NCBI GenBank assembly: GCA_026119855.1
Contig: JAOWBW010000563.1
Coordinates: 786,343 to 850,342, forward strand
Reading direction: 5' to 3'
From: Campanula takesimana
Taxonomy: Eukaryota; Streptophyta; Magnoliopsida; Asterales; Campanulaceae
Length of the DNA: 64,000 nt
Below, piece by piece: positions 44,302 through 55,122 of this stretch (positions are counted from its first letter, which is position 1; each line of letters opens with the position of its first letter). A program made the position numbers and the translations under genes. Under the pieces are notes generated by a model that saw only the letters and a list, made by a program, of their open reading frames with translations, searched no databases and had not been told where the DNA came from.

Positions 44302-44842
44302 ACTCCATCCGTCCCATTTTAAGAGTCAAAATTTTCCTAAAAGAGCATACCATTTTAAGAGTCAAATACTAAAATGGAAAGTGGATCCTACATGTCATAC
44401 TCACAACAAATTTCCACTAACTCTTCTTTACCCCACTTTCTCTCTCATACCAACCTATCAACACTCACAACACATCACTTTTTCCTTAATTCTTGAACCC
44501 TCCCATTTTTCTACTTTTAAAATGAGACGAAGGGAGTATTAATTTGGTATACAATGGATAATACTCCCTCCGTCCCATAACTATGTGTACAAATTGCCAT
44601 TTGGGTGTCCCATTGATAAGTCACACTTTTCTAAAATAGAAAAGAATATTTACTATTTATCTCACTCATTCTCTCTCTTACTTTACTTTTACACTCACAA
44701 CACCAATCAACCTACTATTCCCTACCCCACTTTCTCTCTCATATTTCACTTTGCATACTCACAACAACTACCCAATACTATTCATCCCTTAATTCCCGTG
44801 CACAACTTATTTTGTGCACATAGTTATGGAACAGATGGAGTA
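44302..44842. mobile_element. Two adjacent Stowaway-like MITEs
   Basis: 44302-44540 (TACTCCATCCGTCCCATTTT … AATGAGACGAAGGGAGTA) and 44562-44842 (TACTCCCTCCGTCCCATAAC … GTTATGGAACAGATGGAGTA). The second is partly duplicated at 47975-48190. Confidence 0.7.
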
Positions 44843-44910
44843 TATATTTTGAACATGAAAGAAGAAACAAATATATATAAATTAAGTATCGAAAGTAATT
44901 TTATTCACAC

Positions 44911-44949
<39 letters not shown>

Positions 44950-45456
44950 TTTTCTCATCGTTAGAAAAAACGAATTATTAAAATGTGTAATGAAATGTTG
45001 TAAATAAGTAAAACTTATTTTAAAAATGTCTGATGGCATTTTTGCAAATAACTGAAACTTTTTTTCTAATGTTCGGTGGAATTTTTATACTTCTTTCGAA
45101 ACGCGTTGTGACATTATTGTAAATAACTGAAACTTATTAACATTATACCACTACCACTAGCACTCTTTAACACATTTACCGACTTTCTTTTAATACATGC
45201 ACTGCACTATCTACACACATGCACTGATACTTAATAACAGATGAATTGGCACGTAATAACACAACATCTGCTACTCTTAAACACTACAACCGAGACTCTT
45301 TAAGCACATGTGCGGAAGTCAATAATATATATAAACTGACTTTTTTTTAATAAAAAACTAACACTCTTAAAATAAACACTACAACTCACACTTTTAAAGA
45401 CTACAACCGACACTCTTAAATGCTACAACTAACACTTTGATAACACCCATAATAAC
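44632..45456. repeat. Direct duplication, copy 1 (~825 bp)
   Basis: Nearly identical to 47975-48796 in the same orientation, including a long A-run, aatattatataaactgac and repeated ACACTCTTAA-type motifs. It starts inside a Stowaway-like MITE. No gene is visible. Confidence 0.9.
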
Positions 45457-45869
45457 ACTCAATAACACATGATTTGAAATTCTTAAACAATACAACTGAC
45501 ATTCTTGTCCACTATACTGACACTTTTAAACAAACCATTGACCCCACGAAGCTCTACTTATTTACAAAAAATGTCACTTCACACAAAGATCTATTAATTT
45601 ACAAAAATGTCACTTCGCTTAAATTTTTACTTATTTACAACAACAACAAAAAATGCGCTTTTAAATCCTATTTTCCTAAATGTTGGGATAAATGGTTTTT
45701 CCTAAAACCTACTATTTTTTTTTAAACCGGACGTATCAAAATGAAATAAATAACTCCTAATCTGTTAATTATATATTATTAGTTCTTTTTTTTGATAAAA
45801 AAAAATACTTGGCAAATGCTGAAAAAACTCATCAGCTTGTGGGGTCGGGCTTATGGAAGATTTAGTAAA
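45457..45869. other. AT-rich sequence without a visible gene
   Basis: Continues the ACACTCTTAAACAC-like low-complexity sequence. Nothing recognisable. Confidence 0.4.
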
Positions 45870-46958
45870 AGGGTTAATTTCAGTGCCCACCCCTGAGTTT
45901 TGGACAAGTCTCACTACCCCTCTTATTATTTAGATTCATCTTAGTGACCACCATTTTGTCAATCAATTGACTATTTTGCCCTTACTTTATTATATACCTC
46001 TCATAACTTAATTTAAATTACTACATAATCTCACATTATACAAAAATTGAAAGTAATTGTCATACTTAAATTTATTCTCCATTGCAAATAAATATCAATT
46101 TTATTAATAAATAATGTCTATGAATTATACTTTTTTTATTCATTTTCAGTCAAAAAAATATATAGAGAAGCATGCACATATGAATATTTTTAAAATTGAT
46201 AATTATCTAGACATAAAAAATATAAAATTTAAATAAATTTAAATATTTTAAAGCTTACATATTTACTTATTTTGAGATGGATATAACATGTTATTGATTT
46301 TGGAACCGAGGGATAGAAAAATATGCAATCTAAATCATTAGATACTCATTTATGTGGACATAGTAAAAAATTATTCAAAAGTAATATAAAGATATGCATG
46401 ATTTTATATATTTTTATGTTATATGTTTATTTTTTTATTTTTATCTTATAATAGAAATTAAATTTAATACAAAGCTTATGTCTAAAGATATATTTTGTTG
46501 GTATTATGTGAAATTTTATAATAAATTAAATTTATTTAAATCATTACAAAATATCAAATAATACCAAAAAATATATCTTTAAACAAAATTGTTGTCTTTA
46601 AATTTATCCAATTTTTTCAGTATTTTTAATTATAAATATAAAAATATGCATGCTTTATATTTATATTGAATAAAAAAAAATATGAATAAACAAAAGTATA
46701 ATTCATTTACAATTATTTATCATAGAAATAATATTTATTGAAAATGGAGAATAAATTTAAATACAACTTGTGTTCATTTTATTTTATTTTTAGTATGTGA
46801 GATTTTTTTGTGATTTAAATGTAGTTAATGAGGGATATTTATTCAAATAAGGGTAAAATAATCAATTAATTGATAAAAGGGTGGTCAATGAGACGAATCT
46901 AAACTTAAAGGGGGCAGTGAAATTTATCCAAACTTCATGGGTGTGCACTAAACACTTC
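45870..46958. mobile_element. Long-TIR, AT-rich transposon (probably MULE)
   Basis: Inverted, diverged arms of about 120 bp: AGGGTTAATTTCAGTGCCCACC…GACTATTTTGCCCTTA and its counterpart reading GTGTTTAGTGCACACC…. The centre is extremely AT-rich and itself contains inverted tatatgcatg-type segments. Flanks agree at about 7 of 9 bases (AGATTTAGT / AAATTTATT), so the duplication is uncertain. Confidence 0.5.
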
Positions 46959-47069
46959 AAATTTATTGTAATAATCTACATTGACAATCTAGATTTAAAG
47001 TGGTAAACTTGAACGGTCAAGATTCAAAATGATAGATTTTGATGAAATGCTCCGCCATGATATATAAAC

Positions 47070-47327
47070 CAATATTCAAAACCTCTGCCACTAAATGAGT
47101 GTTCAACTTTCATTTTAAGGGACATAACTTTATGTACAATTTGGTGGCAAAATTCATATCTAATCTTGTAATCCTCTTTACAAAGATTTAGTTTTTGCAA
47201 GTATAAAGAGACCGGTGATTATTTTTTTAAAAAAATAAAACATTTAGGAACAAAGTTATGATCAAAATGGACACTCATGTTGGGACAAAAATTTCCTGAA
47301 AATGGACACTCATTTAGGGACAGAGGG
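47070..47327. mobile_element. Stowaway-like MITE (relative of 31084-31319)
   Basis: Matches that element over about 200 bp and ends …ATTTAGGGACAGAGGG directly at the LTR fragment that follows. Confidence 0.55.
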
Positions 47328-47870
47328 TGTAACGGCCCGAATTTTTCACAAACTGAAATATCAAACTGGAGGGGGTGAGCTGGGGGGCTCAGTAAGAAAG
47401 GGGATACACAGTATCACAGAAGCCAAAGGAACACAATTATCAAATAACACAGTCCACGAAATTATAAATATGGAAGTACCAATAAGACTCAAATTTTCAT
47501 AAATCGAGTGGTTTAATAATCAAATACAAACTCAATCTCAATCGTTGGCGCCCACACTTGGAGCCAAACCAACGCAATCACAATAATCAAATCAACTACG
47601 ACCGTCACATAATTAGCCACACCAAACCATTTCATATAACAAATCTCGTTTCTTTGATAACCAAAACTCATATAGCATGCTTTCAATAAAATCAATACTT
47701 TAAGAATCAATTTCAATATCAAAACAATTATCAAATTAGACAGAACAATCAATATGCGTATCAATAAAACGAAGCACAACGATAAGACAGATATGAAAAG
47801 AATAATCACTTGATTAACTGACACGGAATCAATACTGTATAGTCTCTCTTACCTCAAATAGCTAAAAATT
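47328..47870. repeat. Second copy of the TGTAACACCCCG-type LTR, shortened
   Basis: Begins TGTAACGGCCCGAATTTT and shares GGGGGTGAGCTGGGGGGCTC and the following 500 bp with 43220-43760. The remaining part is missing. Confidence 0.6.
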
Positions 47871-47974
47871 CAATGAACACGCTCTCATGGCACACCAAGA
47901 TTTAAAACTCCGACTTCTAATCGCTATCAGAAATATCATGATCTTAGAAATAATAATAATCAAAAGTACTAAAG

Positions 47975-48254
47975 TATAAAATAGAAAAGAATCTTTACTA
48001 TTTATCTCACTCATTCTCTCTCTTACTTACTTTTACACTCACAACACCAATCAACCTACTATTCCCTACCCCACTTTCTCTCTCCTATTTCACTTTTCAT
48101 ACTCACAACAACTACCCAATACTATTCATCCTTTAATTCCCGTGCACAACTTATTTTGTGCACATAGTTATGGAACAGAGGGAGTATATATTTTGAACAT
48201 GAAAGAAGAAACAAATATATATAAATTAAGTATCGAAAGTAATTGTATTCACAC

Positions 48255-48285
<31 letters not shown>

Positions 48286-48796
48286 CTTTTTCTCATCGTT
48301 AGAAAAAACGAATTATTAAAATGTGTAATGAAAATGTTGTAAATAAGTAAAACTTATTTTAAAAATGTCTGATGGCATTTTTGCAAATAACTGAAACTTT
48401 TTTTCTAATGTTCGGTGGAATTTTTATACTTCTTTCGAAACGCGTTGTGACATTATTGTAAATAACTGAAACTTATTAACATTATACCACTACCACTAGC
48501 ACTCTTTAACACATTCACCGACTTTCTTTTAATACATGCACTGACACTATCTACACACATGCACATATACTTAATAACACATGAATTGGCACGTAATAAC
48601 ACAGCATCTGCTACTCTTAAACACTACAACTGAGACTCTTTAAGCACATGTGCGGAAGTCAATAATATATATAAACTGACTTTTTTTTAATAAAAAACTA
48701 ACACTCTTAAAAGAAACACTACAACTCACACTTTTAAAGACTACAACCGACACTCTTAAATGCTACAACTAACACTTTGATAGCACCCATAATAAC
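47975..48796. repeat. Direct duplication, copy 2
   Basis: Copy of 44632-45456. It ends exactly where the LTR beginning TGTTGGTCCC starts, so that LTR inserted after the duplication. Differences are few: scattered substitutions and the A-run length. Confidence 0.9.
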
Positions 48797-50232
48797 TGTT
48801 GGTCCCAAAGGGAACAAGGGTATAGAACCGCTAGAGAGGGGGTGAATAGCGGTTTAAAATCTTTTCGAAATACCCTTGAAAATCAACCAAGTACTTATCA
48901 GTTTGGTCTATTGCGGTTTAAAGCACTAGAACCGCTCAGATAAAATGCACAGCGGAGTTTTGCGGTTTTGGCCAAACTGAATTATAAAGAGTTGGGCGGT
49001 TTAAGAGGTTGAAAAGGAATGATGCAACTGACAAGGCACAACTGAAGTATCACAAAAGTATGCAAATCATTTATCAAGTCATTTCACATGAAAGTAAACA
49101 AAGCTCATAAACATAAATGTAAATGACAAGACAGAAAATAAAGATCAAGGACACACAATTTGAAGAGGTTCGTTCTTGAAAGAACTACGTCCTCTACCTA
49201 GGTGGTTAGCCTAGGATTTTCTAATAGCTACTAGACTTGTATTGATTTAGAGGAGTTTTTACAAGATTACAAACGAATCCAAACTCTAAATAAACAATCT
49301 AACCTAACAATGCTATTATAACAACCTGTGTTTTCGAGGTATATAATCTATAAGAAAATATACTCCGGGTGTGTAGTGTGGAAAGAAATCAAGAGCTCAA
49401 AATATCTAAGTGATGGTGAGCAAATGATTACTTTCTGTGCAAGGCTGAGTTGTGATGATTTGAGGGCTTGAAGCTTTGATGAAGAACTCTGGGTTGCTAA
49501 GGAGATGATGAAGATATGAGTATCTGAATTTTCAATCTTCAAAGCAAACTTGAATACTTGGGATATTCTCTTTGAAGCTCAGCAACCTTCAATGTTGAAC
49601 AATGAAGGCTATTTATAGTGAAGGCATTAGTGACCGTTGGACAATGAGGTGAGTCATTGTATGGCGGTTTTATGCGTTGTCACAATCCCATTGGTTGACC
49701 TGTCACTGTCGTCCTTTGCTTTTGCTTTGTGGCAGGAAGTTGTTGGATCACTACCTGACATTGTCCTTTTAGTTGTTGAAAAGTACAACGGTAATTTTTC
49801 AAAAAGCTAGACAAACCGACATTCCAAGAATAACTGAACCATGACTTGAAGTTTAAGGACAAGTCACCAGTCATTCATTTTTACGGTTGAAAAGCGAATG
49901 TTTGTCTTCAAGGAGTAAATGACAGCAATAACTTCTTCAATATCTTGGTCGGCGGTTCCACCAGATGCATGTGCGGTTTCATGAATGAACTTGAAATGCG
50001 GTTTCATCAAAGACACAAACTGCGGTTTGATGAAGGACTTAAGGCACCATGCTGGCGGTTTGAAGACGGCGACTTGAGGGACACTAAACCGCTATGAATA
50101 AACCGATCATAACTCAGCCTAACTACTAAAAATCTATAAATGGACTTGTCTAAAAATTGAAGTAAAACTTCATTACAAGAAAACCTAAAGTCCATAAAAA
50201 TACACGTGGAATGGGTCAATCAAATCAGGTGG
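48797..50232 (-). repeat. Copia-type LTR, interrupted by the Tat element
   Basis: On the minus strand it ends …CTTTGGGACCAACA at 48797. A TATA box (CTATAAATAG) lies at about 49610 on the same strand, and the motif GAGGGGGTGAATAGCGG marks a known copia LTR type. GCGGTTT/AAACCGC motifs recur throughout. Its other end lies beyond the Tat element, outside the window; 63988-64000 should continue it. Confidence 0.6.
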
Positions 50233-51215
50233 TGTAGATACCCCGGGGGAAACCACGGCTTTAGGCTCGAGCGCGTGAGTTACCCTAGGATGTCTAACTT
50301 GTTTTAGAGTCGCCACCTATATTTTGAGGAACATAAGAAAAACCTATTGATTATAGCCTAAGTTTGATTACGAAAACAGAGATTTTTTGTTTTGAGGTTC
50401 GGGGGTTAGATTACGAGATGGGAAGTACCGAAACACCCATCTCGCCCAACTTAAGTTGGTCTTGCTTGATCAAAATCTACATGAATGAAAATGTTCTTCT
50501 TCTTCTTCTTTAAGTCATAAAAAGGGGGGTTTAAAATATGATTTGGAATGTAGTAGATAACCCCTTAACCAACCTCAATGAGATGAGGTGATCATTAGAG
50601 TCATGTCCCAAAATGATTTGGGTGATTGCACATTTGATTAAAGTAAAAGAGAGAGAGGAGATGAAGTAGAAAAGAAAGGAAAAGATGGACTTTTACCTAC
50701 AATTTGAAGAACTTCAAATGTTGCTTGATGAGATCCTTGGAGAACCTTTAGAAAGTGATTTTTGTATATTTTTTGTAAGTTCAATCTTCGGTCTAAGTTT
50801 TCGATCCTTAAAAATGGAGGTAAAGAGAGGTTTTTATAGGTGAAAGAGGGGTGTTTTTTGTGCCAAAACTCAGTCACCAAGAAATCCTTCCCGGGCAAAA
50901 TCCTGTAAATTGAGCAAGGGAGAGAATCCTGGCCAAAAATCTGTAACTGACGCCCAGAAGCGCGCGCTCCCTGCTTTGGGGGCGGGAGGCGCGCGCGTCT
51001 GGCTCCTCCTGTCGGAGGCGCGCGACTCAGAGAAGGCAATTTTGACAGAATGGACTAGAAAGTCAGCCCTGTCATTCAGTTTAGTCCCTAGACTTAACGA
51101 AGTCAGTCAGGAACTTAACGGAAGTGACAGAAACTAACGAGAAACACTTGAAATAGGGAGAAACACAAGATCAATTGTGCAATCGGGGTGAGCGGTCCAA
51201 GGCGGGGTGTCTACA
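50233..51215 (-). repeat. 3' LTR of the Tat element
   Basis: 983 bp, ends TGTAGACACCCC on the coding strand side and GGGGTATCTACA. By eye it differs from the other LTR by roughly ten substitutions and as many short indels. It holds GC-rich GGCGCGCGCG motifs at 50950-51025 and a (TTC)n run at 50500. Confidence 0.95.
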
Positions 51216-51234
51216 GAGCCCCTCGGCGACGTGG
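51216..51234 (-). promoter_or_regulatory. Polypurine tract of the Tat element
   Basis: The minus strand reads GCCGAGGGGCTC directly before the 3' LTR. Short but purine-rich and in the right place. Confidence 0.55.
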
Positions 51235-51409
51235 ATTGCAAAGCAAAACGCGTCGACGAAAGTTAAAAACACCCGCCGAGGACATCACCAAGAAAAGGCA
51301 AAGACTCGATGAAAGCAGGAATTTGAAATTGCGAGAGATAGTGGTGCGCTCCCTGTGCGAGCGGCTTTTGTTGATAGAGAGGGTGGCATGATCCGTTAGG
51401 TGAACCTGC

Positions 51410-52730
51410 CGGCTGAATGTTTTGAATGAGGCCGTTAGTGAACCTTTTGATGAATCCGTTAGTGAATCCCTTGAATGAGTCCGTTGGTGAACCCTTGTTG
51501 ACAAATCCGTTAGTGAATCCGCTTGATGAATCCGTTGGTGAATCCTTTGGATGAGCCCGTTGGTGAACCCTTGTTGACGGATCCGTTAGTGAATCCGCTT
51601 GATGAATCCGTTAGTGAATCCTTTGGATGAGCCCGTTGGTGAACCCTTGTTGACGGATCCGTTAGTGAATCCGTTTGATGAATCCGTTAGTGAATCCCTT
51701 GGGTGAGTCCGTTGGTGAACCCTTTTTGACGAATCCGTTAGTGAATCCGTTTGATGAATCCGTTAGTGAATCCCTTGGATGAGTCCGTTGGTAAACCCTT
51801 GTTGACGAATCCGTTAGTGAATCCGTTTGATGAATCCGTTAGTGAATCCCTTGGATGAGTCCGTTGGTGAACCCTTGTTGACGAATCCGTTAGTGAATCC
51901 GCTTGATGAATCCGTTAGTGAATCCCTTGAATGAGTCCGTTGGTGAACCCTTGTTGACGAATCTGTTAGTGAATCCGTTAGTGAATCCCTTGGATGAGTC
52001 CGTTGGTGAACCCTTGTTGACGAATCCGTTAGTGAATCCGCTTGGTGAATCCGTTAGTGAATCCCTTGGATGAGTCCGTTGGTAAACCCTTGTTGACGAA
52101 TCCGTTAGTGAATCCGTTTGATGAATCCGTTAGTGAATCCCTTGGATGAGTCCGTTGGTGAACCCTTGTTGACGAATCCGTTAGTGAATCCGCTTGATGA
52201 ATCCGTTAGTGAATCCCTTGGATGAGTCCGTTGGTGAACCCTTGTTGACGAATCTGTTAGTGAATCCGCTTGATGAATCCGTTAGTGAATCCCTTGGGTG
52301 AGTCCGTTGGTGAACCCTTGTTGACGAATCCGTTAGTGAATCCGTTTGATGAATCCGTTAGTGAATCCCTTGGATGAGTCCGTTGGTAAACCCTTGTTGA
52401 CGAATCCGTTAGTGAATCCGTTTGATGAATCCGTTAGTGAATCCCTTGGATGAGTCCATTGGTGAACCCTTGTTGACGAATCCGTTAGTGAATCCGCTTG
52501 ATGAATCCGTTAGTGAATCCCTTGGATGAGTCCGTTGGTGAACCCTTGTTGACGAATCCGTTAGTGAATCCGTTTGATGAATCCGTTAGTGAATCCCTTG
52601 GATGAGTCCGTTGGTGAACTCTTGTTGACGAATCCGTTTGATGAATCCGTTAGTGAATCCCTTGGATGAGTCCGTTGGTGAACCCTTGTTGACGAATCCG
52701 TTAGTGAATCCGGTTGATGAAATATTGCTT
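51410..52730. repeat. 76-bp tandem array (about 17 units)
   Basis: Units start at, for example, 51881, 51957, 52020, 52096 and 52172 (period 76, one shortened to 63). Each unit consists of three related 25-26-bp pieces: gaatccgttagtgaatccgc, gatgaatccgttagtgaatc and gatgagtccgttggtgaacc. As 76 is not a multiple of 3, no repeat protein is encoded. It lies in the 3' untranslated region of the Tat element, a place where such elements are known to generate satellites. Confidence 0.95.
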
Positions 52731-53295
52731 TGAAGTCTCGTGCCACTTGGAGTCCCACTTGACTTTTTGAATTGTGGGGTGCGGGCACAGTTGACCGCGA
52801 CCAGAAAAATGTTCCTGCTGGGGATGAAATGTTGAGATTGACTCTTGAGGGGGGTGTGGCACCCGTGACAGAACTTGGGGAGTTCGGAATCCGTGGGAGG
52901 ACGGCCTACTTTTGAGTGAGAGTTTTTATACTACTTTCAATTTTTGACATGCAATAAGGGCGGACCGGAAGAAGGTGTGCCCAACTGGGTGTCCGAGGAC
53001 AGGGGCTGTGCCTTGGTTTAGGCCGGAGATCTCTGACAAGGTCCTTTTCTGAGGTGATCTAGACCTGGGAGGCGCGCGCCTTCCTCTGTGGGATTGTGAC
53101 GCGCGCGCATTTGAGACCTTTATCGGGTGGCGCGCGCGTCTGGGAGGCGAAATTCCGGGCTTGACATTTGCTGACCAAAGAAGCCCCAACAGCTATAATA
53201 TCATCTTCTGTTCGACCACTTGATTCTCACAGCTCCTTTCTGCCATTTTTGAACATCATATTATTGCTTAACTTTGCTTGTGATCCACATTTTCC
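52731..53295. other. Spacer between the array and the mobile domain gene
   Basis: About 560 bp without a gene. It contains three GGCGCGCGC-type motifs (53070-53145) like those in the LTRs. The part just before 53296 would be the leader and promoter of the plus-strand ORF. Confidence 0.5.
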
Positions 53296-54696
53296 ATGGC
53301 TTCCAATTCTTTTGCCCTTGATGCCAAGGTTGTTAGTGAGTATGAAAAGGACTTGGGCACTTTTGTGTATTCTTTCAAGACCCATCCCAAGAAGGCCTTC
53401 ATTAAAGACTTCGGGTTCCGAATTCTTTTCACCTTGCGGACGTTGAAGCCGGATTGGGATTTGTTGAGAGCTGCCGCGGCTTTCTGGGATTGCGACAGCC
53501 ATACCTTCAACCTTTCAGCTAATGAAATGGTGCCGACTGTTGACGATTTCGGGGCCATACTTGGCATGCCTTTGGCCGGTCGGATTGCCATCCCTAAATA
53601 TCACCGTGGTGCCATCGACTCTTGGGTTGAGTTACTGAATCTCCCTGTTGAGGACGTGAGGAAGATGTTGCACGGTACCGTGATTGATATAACTGAGTTG
53701 CCGATGTTCTTCAGTTTACACTCGGAGGACCCGGTGGTTCAATCTTTCAAAAGGAATGCCATGGCCGTTTGTCTCTTCAGCGAAGTACTGTTTGTTACAC
53801 CCTTCGGGACTGCGGACGTACAGTTGGCTGAGATTATTTTGCAAGCTAAGGAGCAGCAATTTAGTGTAATCCCTCTTATTGTAGGGGAGACGTTGCATGG
53901 CCTTGATGAGTTACATAGGACGGGCAAGATGTATCGGGGAAGCCCTTTGCTCTTGACCATATGGCTCCGAGAACACTTCAGGATTTATTCTCCGGATGGT
54001 GATTTGTCTCCTTTTGCTGTTCATAGGAGGAAGTTGTTGATCCGGGATTTATCTGAAGATGATTGGAAGAAATTCTTTGCCTCTCGGGTGACCGTTGATA
54101 TTGAGTGGTGTCTTTCTTCTTGGGGTCTTCGTCCTTTTGTGGAGTGGACTCTTGGTTTTCAGCACGTGGTTGTACCCGGTTTGAGAGATTCTTCATTTTA
54201 CCAGCCAGAGCGGGTTCTGCGGCAGTTCGGTCGCCAACAGACAATTCCTTTTCCGAGGGGCGGAATGCTTCGTCCAGTTGCTTACATGGGTCCTGACTTC
54301 TCGAGTGAGCTTCAGTCGGCTTGGGGAAATGACCGCAACCGTTGGGCTTTTGATCCTCTGCATCGGGGGAGTGTCTTCCTTCCCGAGAGCTACTTGGATT
54401 ATTTATTTGGCACCCTTTACCGTGGCATCACTTGGGTTGATGTGCTTCGTGCCGAGTTGTTGGGAAAGGGTTTTGAGCCTAGCAGCACTTTGAGATATAG
54501 GGAGGCTGCTGCTGATTCGAGTAACATTCTCGCTGACCCTTTCGGTACTCCTTTGGATGACTTTTATGCTAGGAGACGTGTTGCAACACAGAAGGTTTCG
54601 GTGCGTATTAGCGCTCCTTCGTTACCCAAGAAGAAAATGATTGAGAGACGATCGGGTGGTCCTTTGAAAGCTAAGAGAAAATTGGATTTTTCTTAG
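53296..54696 (+). CDS. Plant mobile domain protein (466 aa), antisense inside the Tat element
   Basis: An uninterrupted frame from ATG (context ttttccATGGCT) to TAG, followed by AATAAA at about 54763. The signature of the plant mobile domain is at residues 64-93: FWDCDSHTFNLSANEMVPTV then DDFGAILGMPL, matching the family pattern FW-x-TH-TF…E-x-TPTLEDV-x-L-G-P. Hydrophobic helices alternate with conserved Trp (LTIWLREHFRIY, IEWCLSSWG). The C-terminus is basic (PKKKMIERRSGGPLKAKRKL), a likely bipartite nuclear signal. Relatives in Arabidopsis (MAIN, MAIL1) are nuclear and act with phosphatases in silencing transposons and guarding genome stability. Whether this copy does so is unknown. It runs tail-to-tail with integrase (stop at 55123). 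Confidence 0.85.
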   Translation: MASNSFALDAKVVSEYEKDLGTFVYSFKTHPKKAFIKDFGFRILFTLRTLKPDWDLLRAAAAFWDCDSHTFNLSANEMVPTVDDFGAILGMPLAGRIAIPKYHRGAIDSWVELLNLPVEDVRKMLHGTVIDITELPMFFSLHSEDPVVQSFKRNAMAVCLFSEVLFVTPFGTADVQLAEIILQAKEQQFSVIPLIVGETLHGLDELHRTGKMYRGSPLLLTIWLREHFRIYSPDGDLSPFAVHRRKLLIRDLSEDDWKKFFASRVTVDIEWCLSSWGLRPFVEWTLGFQHVVVPGLRDSSFYQPERVLRQFGRQQTIPFPRGGMLRPVAYMGPDFSSELQSAWGNDRNRWAFDPLHRGSVFLPESYLDYLFGTLYRGITWVDVLRAELLGKGFEPSSTLRYREAAADSSNILADPFGTPLDDFYARRRVATQKVSVRISAPSLPKKKMIERRSGGPLKAKRKLDFS

Positions 54697-55122
54697 TACC
54701 CTAAGAGAATGCAATTAGACCACTTTGTTTTAGGATTTAGTATTTTGATGTCTTTTGTTGCTCAATAAATCCGTTGTAATGATTTGAATAATTCATTGAA
54801 TGAATAAGAATTGCATTTTGTTATTTGAAGTGAATTGGGTATTTTTGATATGTTTTAGACCGCACCCGAAGGTTGCCTACGTTCCTCCAGTTGGGAGGCT
54901 CAGGTCTTCGTAGTTCAAACAAACAAAAACCTTTTTTTTTTTTTTTTTATTATTATTTTTTGTGTGTGTACCCTGTTTTTTGCCTAGACCGCCCTTTTGG
55001 GTTTTCAATCTAGCGGGCTTTTTTTTTTTTGCACGTGCTCTAATTTTTGCCTAGGCCGCCCTTGCGGTTTTCAACCTAGCGAGCGATTTTTTTTTTTTTT
55101 TTTTTTTAATGGTCTTTGTTTA
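54697..55122. other. Spacer between the mobile domain gene and integrase
   Basis: Contains the AATAAA signal of the plus-strand gene. Then comes a twice-repeated block TTTTGCCTAG(A/G)CCGCCCTT…GGTTTTCAA…CTAGCG, split by three poly-T runs (54931-54948, 55019-55030, 55086-55108). Confidence 0.6.

Noticed and set aside
45474..45725. 83-codon frame in AT-rich sequence
   Set aside because: Low-complexity Asn/Lys/Thr composition, no homology that I recognise, and adjacent to a duplicated non-coding segment.
51211..51504. Frames within the 76-bp array resembling Ser/Thr-rich repeat proteins
   Set aside because: The period of 76 is not a multiple of three, so frames break in every unit.
51410..52730. 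CRISPR-like array
   Set aside because: Units are contiguous without unique spacers, and the context is a plant retrotransposon.
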